A DNA stretch of 9,097 bases from Candidatus Brocadiaceae bacterium. Lineage in GTDB: Bacteria > Planctomycetota > Brocadiia > SM23-32. Position numbers and translations under genes: made by a program. Numbering within the stretch: the first letter of the stretch is position 1; each line of letters begins with the position of its first letter. Below the pieces are notes generated by a model. That model saw nothing but the letters and a program-made list of their open reading frames with translations. It was not told the DNA's origin and did no database searches. Positions 4,601 to 9,097 of this stretch are shown in pieces. The stretch lies in assembly GCA_003551785.1 (NCBI GenBank), contig PUNP01000865.1:1-9097 (forward strand), read 5' to 3'.

Positions 4601-7162
4601 GTCTTCTACCACAACCAGGTCCTCGCCTTCATCAATGGCTTCATCGATCAGCTCCTGGAGACCGGGAGGGTCTTCCTCGGTCACGCTTATGCGTCCGGAC
4701 GGAACAGCAGTCATGCTGTCGCGTTCGGCACGTATAACGGCGGAGCCGAGGCCGTCGGCGCTGAAGGTTGCGGATCCGTCCTGGATATCTTCAAGGTCTT
4801 CCTCCTTCACACCTTCTTCCTCATCCATCCTTATGTCGTCAAGCAACCATTCGGCATCGGTTACTGTCTCAACGAATTCACCGTCTTCATCGCGTTCGAC
4901 GGCATAGACGGTGATTTCATCCCCGGGGTTGAGTTTCTGTCCGGGTACGATTTCACCCGTCCCGTCGGGCTCGGTTTCGACCCGGATTTCGTTCGCATGT
5001 TCATCCATCGTAAACTCTATCTTCTCTTCACCTCCGTCTGTAGCCTCGAATTCACCATAACTGTCCTGGTAACCGTATTTGGTAGCGGTCCAGTTATATG
5101 CCCCATCGTCCAGTTCAACGTCAGCCGTACCGTCTTCTCCGGTGGTTATTCGGGTCACACCTTCAATATTTATCTCGACACCTCCGAGTTCTTCTGATTC
5201 TTCGAAGGTATGGGCGGGGGCCGGTTCGATCGCCCGGAGTCGCGATTCAGCGCTGTTTTCTGTAATTTCCACGGAAAAATCCTCGCCCGTATCCCGCATT
5301 TGCCCGTGCAGCAGGCCGTCGCCGATGATCTCGTAGTTATCGCCCCATTCCACGTCTTCACCTTCGAGGGTGAAATTGTCGCCATAAATGTTGATGCTGC
5401 CAGACTCAAGCGCCAGGAGTTCATCCGGCATTCCCCCGGAGATATCGACCTGGCTTTCCCCCGCGGCATGAAGCATTTCAACGGCGCCGCCCGATATCTC
5501 TGTCCGGCTGTTGCCCATGGTGCGAAGCTCTTCAACACTCCCGTCGCTTATCTCGACGCTGCTTTCGTCTTTGGCCCGGATTTCACCGGACGTTCCTCCG
5601 GACATCACGACATCTCCGTTTTCCGATAAATGGATCCCGCCGGCGGTTCCTGCGGTAAAACTCAGCGCGCAGTCTTCGCGGATATGAAGCTCTTCCACTT
5701 CACCTCCTTCAATGCTTGCCGTGACGCTCTCGGAAGCGATCAGGTGATCCACTTTCCCCTCGGTTGCTACAAAAACCGCTCCTGCTCCGGCGGCATTCAG
5801 TTGGCTCACCAGGCCCTCGGAGACCTCAACATCCCCCTCCAGCAGATTCGCCCTCGTTTCTTCCCTGTCTTCATCGACGATCGTCCAGAGCGTGGTTCCC
5901 CGGACGCCCAGGACGGCCTGCGGCGCCTGAACTTCGTACGTGCCTTCCAGGTCCTGTACTTTATGCCGCAATTTACCTCTGAAATGCTCTATATTTGTTT
6001 TTTCCCCTTCGCCGCCGCCTTCCGAATCGACGCTCGGTTCCGAATCGGGATTCACGGTGACTTCTCCCACGTCCGGGATATTGATTGTTTTCCGGGTATG
6101 CTGATCCGTGTTAACTGTCTTATCCGGCGGGAAATCCTGTGGATAGTCCAGGTCCCTGTCGTCGCTGATTTTGTAGAGAACGCCTTCGATTTCGCCTTCC
6201 CTAACCATGGTGTCAATATTTTTGCTGAATGTAATGACATCTTCGTTCACCTCGACAAAATCTTTTTGCCATATGAGTGTGGGCGGGTAGGAGAGGACGG
6301 ACAGTTTTCCCCAATCAAACGAATCCATCCATCGCCACCCGGGCGAATCTGAATCCCAGGCTTCCTGGTAACCTCCGGGCTGCCAGCTGAAGCGTTCAAA
6401 TTCTATTCTCCACTCTGACTCCACCAGGGGCCAGGGTTCGGTCCGCGATCCGACCCATCCTTGCGTCCCCAGCTCGCCGGACAGAGAGCCGATCATCACG
6501 TATCGGTCTAAAAAAGCCCTGTATTCTGCGGGTGAACGCGATTCCGGCCGGTTATACGTTGCCATGGCCTGCCCCTCCATGGTCCTCATGCCCAGACTTC
6601 CGTCCGGTTCCAGCTCACCGATTTCCAGTTTCAGGATATCCATATCGAATCCGAGATCGGTATACGCTGCCTGGTCGGCCCAGCCGGACATTTCTCCCAC
6701 CCAGGTCCCGGAAAGGGAGAGGGGCGAGAGCAGGGGATCGTCTATGGGCGGCAGCACTTCGGTCTGAACGGTTATTTTTCCGGAAGGAACTGGCGTTAAT
6801 TCATCGTATTGTGCTTTTATATGTGCGGAGCCTGGGTCATCGGCGGTAAAAGTGGCGCTCCCGTCCCCATGACCCTGAAGGTCGGCCGGTTCTACGTCAC
6901 CTTCGATATCGGCAAGTGACCAGTCCGCATCATGTACGTCATGGAGATATGTGCCTTCTTCATCCCGTGCAACGGCATAGACGGTCAGCGTATCGCCCGG
7001 CGAAAGAGTCTGTTCGGGCACAAGCTCCCCCGAAGCACCGGACTCAGTTTCCACCCGGATCTCCACCTCCGGAAGTTCAAAAGCCAAAGCAAACCTGCCA
7101 GTTATACCTGTAATAGCGAGTAAAAGTACAAATAAAACTTTCATTTGAGTTTTCTGAGACAT
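1646..7162 (-). CDS. Giant modular exported protein with FecR, beta-helix and CFI-box regions
   Basis: An 1838-residue exported protein, strongly acidic. Layout in residues: signal peptide 1-27 (K8, hydrophobic 9-20, A-L-A before the cut); A1 34-135; Trp-rich unknown domain 148-345; FecR 359-470; six 18-residue repeats 481-588; B1 652-719; A2 725-828; beta-helix C1 833-1038; D1 1063-1178; A3 1187-1288; B2 1296-1366; beta-helix C2 1374-1603; D2 1626-1742; Asp9 1749-1757; CFI-box 1762-1838. The helices are pectin-lyase/NosD-like (ASN-rich turns, N-x-WG and VSGNV signatures), so glycan binding or cleavage is possible, but no catalytic set is evident and an adhesin or structural surface role is as likely. 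The ATG at 7162 is chosen because GGGAG lies 6 bases upstream; M7 has no SD. It has its own promoter and a leader of about 175 bases. No membrane anchor or sortase motif is present. Exact function unknown. Confidence 0.93.
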   Translation of the reverse strand: MSQKTQMKVLFVLLLAITGITGRFALAFELPEVEIRVETESGASGELVPEQTLSPGDTLTVYAVARDEEGTYLHDVHDADWSLADIEGDVEPADLQGHGDGSATFTADDPGSAHIKAQYDELTPVPSGKITVQTEVLPPIDDPLLSPLSLSGTWVGEMSGWADQAAYTDLGFDMDILKLEIGELEPDGSLGMRTMEGQAMATYNRPESRSPAEYRAFLDRYVMIGSLSGELGTQGWVGSRTEPWPLVESEWRIEFERFSWQPGGYQEAWDSDSPGWRWMDSFDWGKLSVLSYPPTLIWQKDFVEVNEDVITFSKNIDTMVREGEIEGVLYKISDDRDLDYPQDFPPDKTVNTDQHTRKTINIPDVGEVTVNPDSEPSVDSEGGGEGEKTNIEHFRGKLRHKVQDLEGTYEVQAPQAVLGVRGTTLWTIVDEDREETRANLLEGDVEVSEGLVSQLNAAGAGAVFVATEGKVDHLIASESVTASIEGGEVEELHIREDCALSFTAGTAGGIHLSENGDVVMSGGTSGEIRAKDESSVEISDGSVEELRTMGNSRTEISGGAVEMLHAAGESQVDISGGMPDELLALESGSINIYGDNFTLEGEDVEWGDNYEIIGDGLLHGQMRDTGEDFSVEITENSAESRLRAIEPAPAHTFEESEELGGVEINIEGVTRITTGEDGTADVELDDGAYNWTATKYGYQDSYGEFEATDGGEEKIEFTMDEHANEIRVETEPDGTGEIVPGQKLNPGDEITVYAVERDEDGEFVETVTDAEWLLDDIRMDEEEGVKEEDLEDIQDGSATFSADGLGSAVIRAERDSMTAVPSGRISVTEEDPPGLQELIDEAIDEGEDLVVVEDNYSLSEPVVIDEDGLTLRSTFIRTGLSYIDAGDVETAIIVEADDVTVEGLWIGGYTDTGISVEGSNATISANLFYDMDDLIQGSENGSSAAIAVKGPVEGARIMNNFIPGHETGIENRPEGGQLPGDTRAVHNNFLENQHAVVWDGESELNATYNFWGHKSGPSGDGDGEGDAVSGNVDFSNWVSAETAGRGALARTGELAEEALQGLGISADAGELLASGFGGMNPTDVEFDGGPAAYAQIIGLDKTDLSEITFAFGFPEEAGELVKGFWLDDDGWTECSIQELVEDPERFEDFEGYIEVMIGEDTSPSIDDLSGMTLALGPDPDELPDHPEIRVETADDGTGQVVPEQEIEPEEDITAYAVARDEDGEFEQVVEEASWELVDITGGVEQGDLTDHGDGSATFTADAPGSATMKATEPLGILSPVPSGTITVIVDDPPEEYTVTFQEENGLEGVEIVVKDVDSITTGDDGEASISLRDGTYNWEATKEGYYSDDGEFVVDGEAKNVYLSLDPTEVPVDTVIQDLIDEAIEDEKDYVEIEPEHYASAEPIIIDEPGFTLRSEEGRDVTFIDAECEDVAIEIVADDVTVEGFWIGNFSEAGIVVSGDNARIVDNVVDGYCEISDEKTGVAIAVLGDGARIHGNETRDAVNAGIGFDGVPAGTRIFNNTITGNVNAGIGNKEGSQPVDTIVIHNNIGDNEGLGIYWDAAEELNAAHNWWGYETGPYHEAENPDGEGDEVSGNVEFAPWTGAQTRGRGTSVTRDAPRAEDPEQGIGLESDGGEASASVSDDNPTGVVFDDADEGAAYTQLVIMDKDDMTEIKLDIHFSEPSNKNIFWLDDENWVECSHQEVFDEPLQDYAEYGHDGYVRVTIGSETSPSFEDFSSRVFTFGGEEDIVDDDDDDDDDSWYDCFIATAAYGTPTATEIDALRVFRDDVLLNSPAGKKAVETYYRLSPPVANLIRQSNTARAIVRQGLQPLVDFCDNPSD
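1649..1879 (-). other. CFI-box C-terminal domain (residues 1762-1838)
   Basis: The final 77 residues start with CFIATAAYG (1762-1770) and continue with a helical FRDDVLLNSPAGKKAVETYY stretch, LSPPVANLIR, and a QGLQPLV end. This is the CFI-box C-terminal domain found at the end of many large bacterial surface proteins after acidic linkers. A lone Cys directly after the linker and a second at C1833 are visible. Such domains are thought to direct sorting or processing, but the mechanism is not established to my knowledge. Confidence 0.8.
1892..1918 (-). repeat. Nine-Asp tract before the C-terminal domain (residues 1749-1757)
   Basis: Nine GAY codons in a row (mixed GAC/GAT), forming a low-complexity acidic linker. 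Acidic linkers often lie between the body of a surface protein and a C-terminal sorting or anchoring domain. It could also bind Ca2+. Confidence 0.9.
1937..2287 (-). repeat. Module D, copy 2 (residues 1626-1742)
   Basis: Same landmarks as D1: NPTGVVFD, AAYTQLVIMDK, FWLDDENWVECS (C1697), GYVRVTIGSETSPS (1717-1730), FTFGG. The paired C1134/C1697 in a W-x-E-C-S context is conserved between copies. Confidence 0.7.
2354..3043 (-). repeat. Parallel beta-helix C2 (residues 1374-1603)
   Basis: Second pectin-lyase/NosD-type helix, about 25 residues longer than C1. It opens IQDLIDEAIE, has coils such as ADDVTVEGFWIGNFSEAGI, ARIVDNVVDG, ARIHGNETRDAVNAGIG and TRIFNNTITGNVNAGIG, and ends in N-W-W-G (1569-1572) and EVSGNVEFAPW. 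The extra length looks like one added helix coil. Confidence 0.8.
3065..3277 (-). repeat. Module B, copy 2 (residues 1296-1366)
   Basis: Second copy of the carboxypeptidase-regulatory/PEGA-like module: GVEIVVKDV, SITTGDDGEASISLRDGTYNW, ATKEGYYSDDGEF. The match to B1 is strong around the turn and the TYNW/AYNW segment. Confidence 0.65.
3299..3604 (-). repeat. Module A, copy 3 (residues 1187-1288)
   Basis: Landmarks EIRVETADDGTG, VVPEQ, AYAVARDEDGEF, HGDGSATFTAD and VPSGTITV match copies 1 and 2. It is followed directly by module B2, as part of a unit A-B-C-D. Confidence 0.75.
3629..3976 (-). repeat. Module D, copy 1 (residues 1063-1178)
   Basis: About 115 residues following the first helix. 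Shared landmarks with copy 2 are NPTDVEFD, AAYAQIIGLDK, FWLDDDGWTECS (C1134), GYIEVMIGEDTSPS (1151-1164) and a final strand. I do not recognise a named family. Each helix is followed by one D module, so it may cap the helix or mediate contact. Confidence 0.7.
4049..4666 (-). repeat. Parallel beta-helix C1 (residues 833-1038)
   Basis: A right-handed beta-helix of the pectin-lyase/NosD type. It opens LQELIDEAID, has the coils ADDVTVEGLWIGGYTDTGI and ARIMNNFIPGHETGI, and ends with the characteristic N-F-W-G (1009-1012) and AVSGNVDFSNW segment. Copy C2 lies further on. Confidence 0.8.
4679..4990 (-). repeat. Module A, copy 2 (residues 725-828)
   Basis: Same landmarks as copy 1: EIRVETE, GEIVPGQ, NPGD, VYAVERDEDGEF, DGSATFSAD, VPSGRISV. 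It carries a few extra acidic residues (RMDEEEGVKEEDLED) in the middle. It lies between B1 and beta-helix C1, unlike copy 3, which comes before B2. Confidence 0.75.
5006..5209 (-). repeat. Module B, copy 1 (residues 652-719)
   Basis: About 70 residues: GVEINIEGV, then ITTGEDGTADVELDDGAYNW, then ATKYGYQDS. This is the outline of a carboxypeptidase-regulatory-like/PEGA-type beta sandwich, in which a value is 'explained' by an ITT-G-D-G turn. The partner copy is at residues 1296-1366. Confidence 0.65.
5372..5722 (-). repeat. Six exact 18-residue (54-bp) solenoid repeats
   Basis: Residues 481-588 are six units of exactly 18 residues (481, 499, 517, 535, 553, 571), then half a unit to 597. The consensus is roughly x-V-x-I-S-G-G-x-V-E-E-L-x-A-x-x-x-S. 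Best copies: SVEISDGSVEELRTMGNS and RTEISGGAVEMLHAAGES. The ISGG strand-turn followed by an EEL strand suggests a narrow parallel beta-solenoid. The units have diverged, so this is an old duplication, not a fresh expansion. Confidence 0.85.
5753..6088 (-). other. FecR domain (residues 359-470)
   Basis: The segment VQAPQAVLGVRGTT (411-424) is the classic FecR-family core, followed by a strand-rich LLEGDVEVSEG part. In the FecR anti-sigma regulators this fold is the periplasmic domain. Here it sits inside a large exported protein with no transmembrane helix and no sigma factor gene beside it, so a structural or ligand-binding use is more likely than sigma control. Confidence 0.75.
6758..7063 (-). 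repeat. Module A, copy 1 (residues 34-135)
   Basis: About 100 residues, beta-rich and Ig-like in feel. It opens with EIRVETE, then GELVPEQ, SPGD, VYAVARDE, a W-x-L-x-DI segment, GDGSATFTAD and VPSGKITV. The same landmarks recur in copies 2 and 3. I cannot assign it to a named family; a bacterial Ig-like fold is inference. Confidence 0.75.
7082..7162 (-). other. Sec signal peptide of the giant protein
   Basis: Residues 1-27: a short polar start with K4 and K8, a hydrophobic core (VLFVLLLAITGI), and an A25-L26-A27 cleavage site before F28. There is no lipobox Cys, so signal peptidase I processing is expected. Confidence 0.85.
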
Positions 7163-7219
7163 CAGAGTCTCCCATGAGAATTTATGTATAAAAAGAGCAA
7201 TAGAGCAAACTCAGAAAAC
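7149..7219 (-). promoter_or_regulatory. Inverted repeat enclosing the giant gene's RBS and start
   Basis: On the minus strand GTTTTCTGAG (7219-7210) is perfectly complementary to CTCAGAAAAC (7158-7149, codons 2-5). The 51-base loop between them holds GGGAG and the ATG. In RNA this would form a 10-bp stem whose 3' arm begins one base past the start codon, a plausible translational switch. Not proven: a 10-bp match with this spacing can arise by chance somewhere in 9 kb. Confidence 0.4.
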
Positions 7220-7344
7220 CCCATCAATCCATCTTCACCGAGGCAAAGAGCACGATGTGAATCCGAAGAGGCTAACCGAGGACTTAAACAAAAAGCCTTC
7301 CACATTTTCATACGCAAAAATGACAGAGAACCATATGTATATTC

Positions 7345-7372
7345 ACAATAACTTAAAAAAAACATTTGTCAA
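7345..7372 (-). promoter_or_regulatory. Promoter of the giant surface-protein gene
   Basis: On the minus strand a perfect TTGACA (7372-7367) is followed by a 16-base spacer and TATTGT (7350-7345, 4 of 6 matches to TATAAT). The spacer contains an A8 run on the + strand (T8 in the promoter sense) at 7355-7362. The start of transcription would be about 175 bases before the ATG. Confidence 0.55.
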
Positions 7373-7491
7373 GCTGAAACGCGGGAAAAAAGTGAATTAA
7401 CCGTCATTATTTTTCTGTTATTATGTTGTAATCGGTAATTAGAACGCTTCACGGCAGGAATAGCAAAGTGCACATTCATCTCGTATTGAAT

Positions 7492-7520
7492 TTGAATTTT
7501 CACTGATTATCACTTACAAT
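7492..7520 (+). promoter_or_regulatory. Promoter of the DJ-1-like gene
   Basis: TTGAAT (7492-7497), a 17-base spacer and TACAAT (7515-7520). This gives 4 of 6 and 5 of 6 matches to the sigma-70 consensus with ideal spacing, and a 5' UTR of about 60 bases. Confidence 0.6.
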
Positions 7521-7572
7521 CGGAAGTACACTTAAACCGCAAACAAAAGTATTTCAGAGATAACTTTTTTTT

Positions 7573-7580
7573 GAGGAGGT
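7573..7580 (+). promoter_or_regulatory. Perfect Shine-Dalgarno site of the DJ-1-like gene
   Basis: GAGGAGGT, 6 bases before the ATG at 7587, directly after a T8 run (7565-7572). It fixes the start codon. Confidence 0.9.
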
Positions 7581-7586
7581 AAGACG

Positions 7587-8120
7587 ATGAGGAATACTCA
7601 AAATTTGAAGGGTAAGAAGGTATTGATGGTGATTGCTAAGCATGATTTTCGCGATGAGGAATATCTGGAACCTTACAGGCTCCTTAAAAACGAAGGTGCG
7701 AGTATTACGATTGCTTCCGAGTCAGCGGGGCCGTGCAGCAGTATGTTGGGGGAGGTTGAGGCGGTGGCCGATTGTTCCATTGTTGAGGTTGACGGTGAAA
7801 AGTATGACGCAGTGATCTTTGTCGGTGGAAAAGGGGCAAGCGAGTATTTCGACAGTGAAATAGCCCATTCAATCGCCTTGTCAGCATTTAAGGCCGGTAA
7901 GGTGGTGGCTGCTATTTGTATTGCCCCTGTCATACTCGCTAATGCAGGGTTATTGAAAGGCTGTAAAGCAACCTGCTACCCGGCTGTGAAGGACCGTCTT
8001 ATTGACAAAGGGGGCATTCATACCGGAAGCGCTGTTGAACGTGACGGTAATATTGTAACCGGAGAAGGGCCTGAAGCGGCCGTTGAATTTGCTATGGAAG
8101 TGAAAAAGGTTCTAAGCTGA
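7587..8120 (+). CDS. DJ-1/PfpI-family protein
   Basis: A 177-residue cytosolic protein of the DJ-1/PfpI (class I glutamine amidotransferase-like) fold, normal length. Visible features: FRDEEYLEP (21-29) with E25 in the place of the conserved active-site Glu; VGGKGA after the third strand (79-84); the nucleophile elbow AAICIAP with C111; ANAGLLKG (118-125); and TGEGPEAAVEFA (158-169), the family's C-terminal signature. The residue after C111 is Ile, not the His of PfpI-type peptidases, so a protease is unlikely. Redox stress sensing, glyoxal/protein deglycation or a chaperone role as in the DJ-1/YajL/Hsp31 group fits better, but no single activity can be assigned. The start is fixed by a perfect SD and the promoter is its own. 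Its last 9 bases overlap the converging end of gltX, and no terminator is visible between them. Confidence 0.9.
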   Translation: MRNTQNLKGKKVLMVIAKHDFRDEEYLEPYRLLKNEGASITIASESAGPCSSMLGEVEAVADCSIVEVDGEKYDAVIFVGGKGASEYFDSEIAHSIALSAFKAGKVVAAICIAPVILANAGLLKGCKATCYPAVKDRLIDKGGIHTGSAVERDGNIVTGEGPEAAVEFAMEVKKVLS

Positions 8121-9097
8121 CAGTTTATTGACAGCTTCTTTGAATCTTTCCATACATTCCTCTTTCCCGAGAATTTCCATTGTCTCGAAAAGCGGTGTGC
8201 TGACGCGGCGGCAAGTGATAGCGACTCTGAGCGGCATATACACGTCACGGCGTTTCCATTCGCCCTCCTCACAGAAATCCTGCAGCGCCTTTTCCAACGG
8301 CTCGGTGTGCCAATCTTCGACCAGTTCGAGGGTATCACTGAGTGCCTGAAGGACTTGTGCGGTGAACGCGGCGTCCTTTTTCTTTGGTATGAGATCTTCG
8401 GCCTCATACGGTTCGCGTTCAAAGAAGAATCCGGTCAGCTCATCGAACTCTGAAAGGGTCTTCATCCTTTCCTGAACCAACTTGGTGATTTCGATCATAG
8501 AATCTTCCGGCTTCTCCGTGTGCTCGGTATAACCTTCAGAAATCAGTCGGTTTAAAAGGGTATCCGGAGACATGTCGCGAATATACTCGCCGTTAAGCCA
8601 ATCCAGCTTTTGCAGATCGAAAACGGGACCGCTTTTTTTTGCACGTTCCCAGGTGAAATTATCGATCATTTCCGACAGTGAAAATTTCTCCCGTTCATCG
8701 CCGATCGACCATCCCATCAGTGCGAGGAAGTTGAGCAGAGCTTCTTTTAAATACCCTTTTTCACGATACCAATCCAGCGAAACGGGATTTTTACGTTTGC
8801 TGATCTTTGACTTATCTTTATTTCGCAGCAGCGGCAGATGTATGAAAGCCGGCTGTTCCCAGCCGAATGCCTTATAAAGTAAAACATGCTTGGGGGTGGA
8901 GGTTATCCATTCTTCGGCTCGGATAACATGGGTGATTTCCATCAGGTGATCATCGACAACGTTAGCGAGGTGATATGTGGGGAACCCGTCGCTTTTCAGC
9001 AAAATCTGGTCATCGATTTCCGGGTTTTTGAAGCTGATAGTGCCGCGGATATAGTCTTCATATCGCGTTTCGCCTTCGGTCGGCACTTTCAAACGAA
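8112..9097 (-). CDS. gltX: Glutamyl-tRNA synthetase, C-terminal part
   Basis: The gene runs off the right edge; about 327 of an expected 480-odd residues are present, and the N-terminal HIGH motif is outside. The enzyme charges tRNA(Glu) with glutamate in the cytosol. Visible signs of a class I GluRS are SDGFPTYHLANVVDDHLMEI, HVIRAEEWITSTPKH, the signature loop SKISKRK at 8793-8807 (KISKR in place of KMSKS), and WYREKGYLKEALLNFLALMGWS. Then comes the helical anticodon-binding domain to the stop TAG at 8112. The TTG at 9090-9092 is an internal Leu codon, not a start. The KISKR loop and RNKDKSK context are like those of Thermus/Deinococcus and many environmental bacteria. It converges on the DJ-1-like gene with a 9-bp overlap. 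Confidence 0.95.
   Translation of the reverse strand, partial: RLKVPTEGETRYEDYIRGTISFKNPEIDDQILLKSDGFPTYHLANVVDDHLMEITHVIRAEEWITSTPKHVLLYKAFGWEQPAFIHLPLLRNKDKSKISKRKNPVSLDWYREKGYLKEALLNFLALMGWSIGDEREKFSLSEMIDNFTWERAKKSGPVFDLQKLDWLNGEYIRDMSPDTLLNRLISEGYTEHTEKPEDSMIEITKLVQERMKTLSEFDELTGFFFEREPYEAEDLIPKKKDAAFTAQVLQALSDTLELVEDWHTEPLEKALQDFCEEGEWKRRDVYMPLRVAITCRRVSTPLFETMEILGKEECMERFKEAVNKLSA

Larger units (their letters stand above)
7163..7586. other. Divergent intergenic region
   Basis: About 420 AT-rich bases between the divergent giant gene and the DJ-1-like gene. It holds both promoters and the giant gene's long leader. The leader includes a direct repeat ACCGAGG (7237-7243 and 7275-7281, + strand), a direct repeat AGAGCAA (7194-7200 and 7203-7209), and a small palindrome CACGATGTG (7251-7259). 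A 67-codon frame (minus, 7162-7365) overlaps the giant gene's ATG but has no recognised content, so I do not call it. No tRNA, rRNA or known riboswitch was recognised. Confidence 0.5.

Noticed and set aside
5630..6352. A 240-codon open frame on the + strand
   Set aside because: It is antisense to the FecR and Trp-rich parts of the giant gene, is rich in Cys/Phe/His in no domain-like pattern, and lacks a ribosome binding site. It is a shadow of the acidic gene.
7237..7290. Resemblance of gctaaccgaggactt to the 3' end of 23S rRNA or to a riboswitch
   Set aside because: Only about 18 bases match, and only if a gap is allowed. The neighbouring bases do not fit 23S, and no c-di-GMP, cobalamin or other riboswitch core is present.
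7162..7365. A 67-codon frame on the minus strand ending at the giant gene's ATG
   Set aside because: The TGA/ATG overlap looks like coupling, but there is no SD, no family, and the predicted promoter's -10 would lie inside it.
1..9097. CRISPR arrays, tRNA genes, insertion sequences
   Set aside because: No regularly spaced direct repeats of 25-40 bases, no cloverleaf, no transposase motif and no terminal inverted repeats with target duplications were seen on either strand.

Overview
The window is a stretch of bacterial chromosome, about half G+C with AT-rich intergenic gaps. Both ends are cut inside a gene. The organism looks like a free-living, probably Gram-negative bacterium. The evidence is a large Sec-exported, very acidic surface protein with FecR, beta-helix and CFI-box C-terminal regions, a bacterial-type glutamyl-tRNA synthetase, and ordinary Shine-Dalgarno sites. 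The acidity would fit a marine or saline habitat, but the phylum cannot be fixed from this sequence.

Layout from left to right: (1) The C-terminal end of a SNF2-family helicase (+, 1-419) stops just before a hairpin-plus-T-tract terminator. (2) A two-gene HEPN/MNT toxin-antitoxin operon (-, 471-1278) follows. The HEPN toxin gene comes first and overlaps the nucleotidyltransferase antitoxin gene by 8 bp. A cluster of AAAGT/ACTTT half-sites lies between its putative -10 and its start and is a good candidate for an autoregulatory operator. (3) A gap of about 310 bp holds small inverted repeats and no convincing gene. (4) A single 1838-residue modular surface protein (-, 1646-7162) fills 60% of the window. 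(5) An intergenic region of about 420 bp carries divergent promoters. (6) A DJ-1/PfpI-family gene (+, 7587-8120) with a perfect ribosome binding site follows. (7) The C-terminal two thirds of gltX (-, 8112-9097) converges on it with a 9-bp overlap.

The giant protein is the most interesting object. In order it has a signal peptide, module A1, a Trp-rich domain of unknown family, a FecR domain, six exact 18-residue solenoid repeats, B1, A2, a parallel beta-helix C1, D1, A3, B2, a second beta-helix C2, D2, nine consecutive Asp, and a C-terminal CFI-box ('CFIATAAYG') domain. The A, B, C and D modules recur with a changed order, which shows duplication and shuffling. A and D match no family I can name. 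Its promoter has an A8 tract in the spacer, and its RBS and start codon lie in the loop of a 10-bp inverted repeat, so variable or translational control is possible.

The genes do not form one obvious pathway. The HEPN/MNT pair is a self-contained accessory (defence or stress) cassette next to the surface-protein gene. The DJ-1-like gene and gltX look like ordinary chromosomal neighbours.
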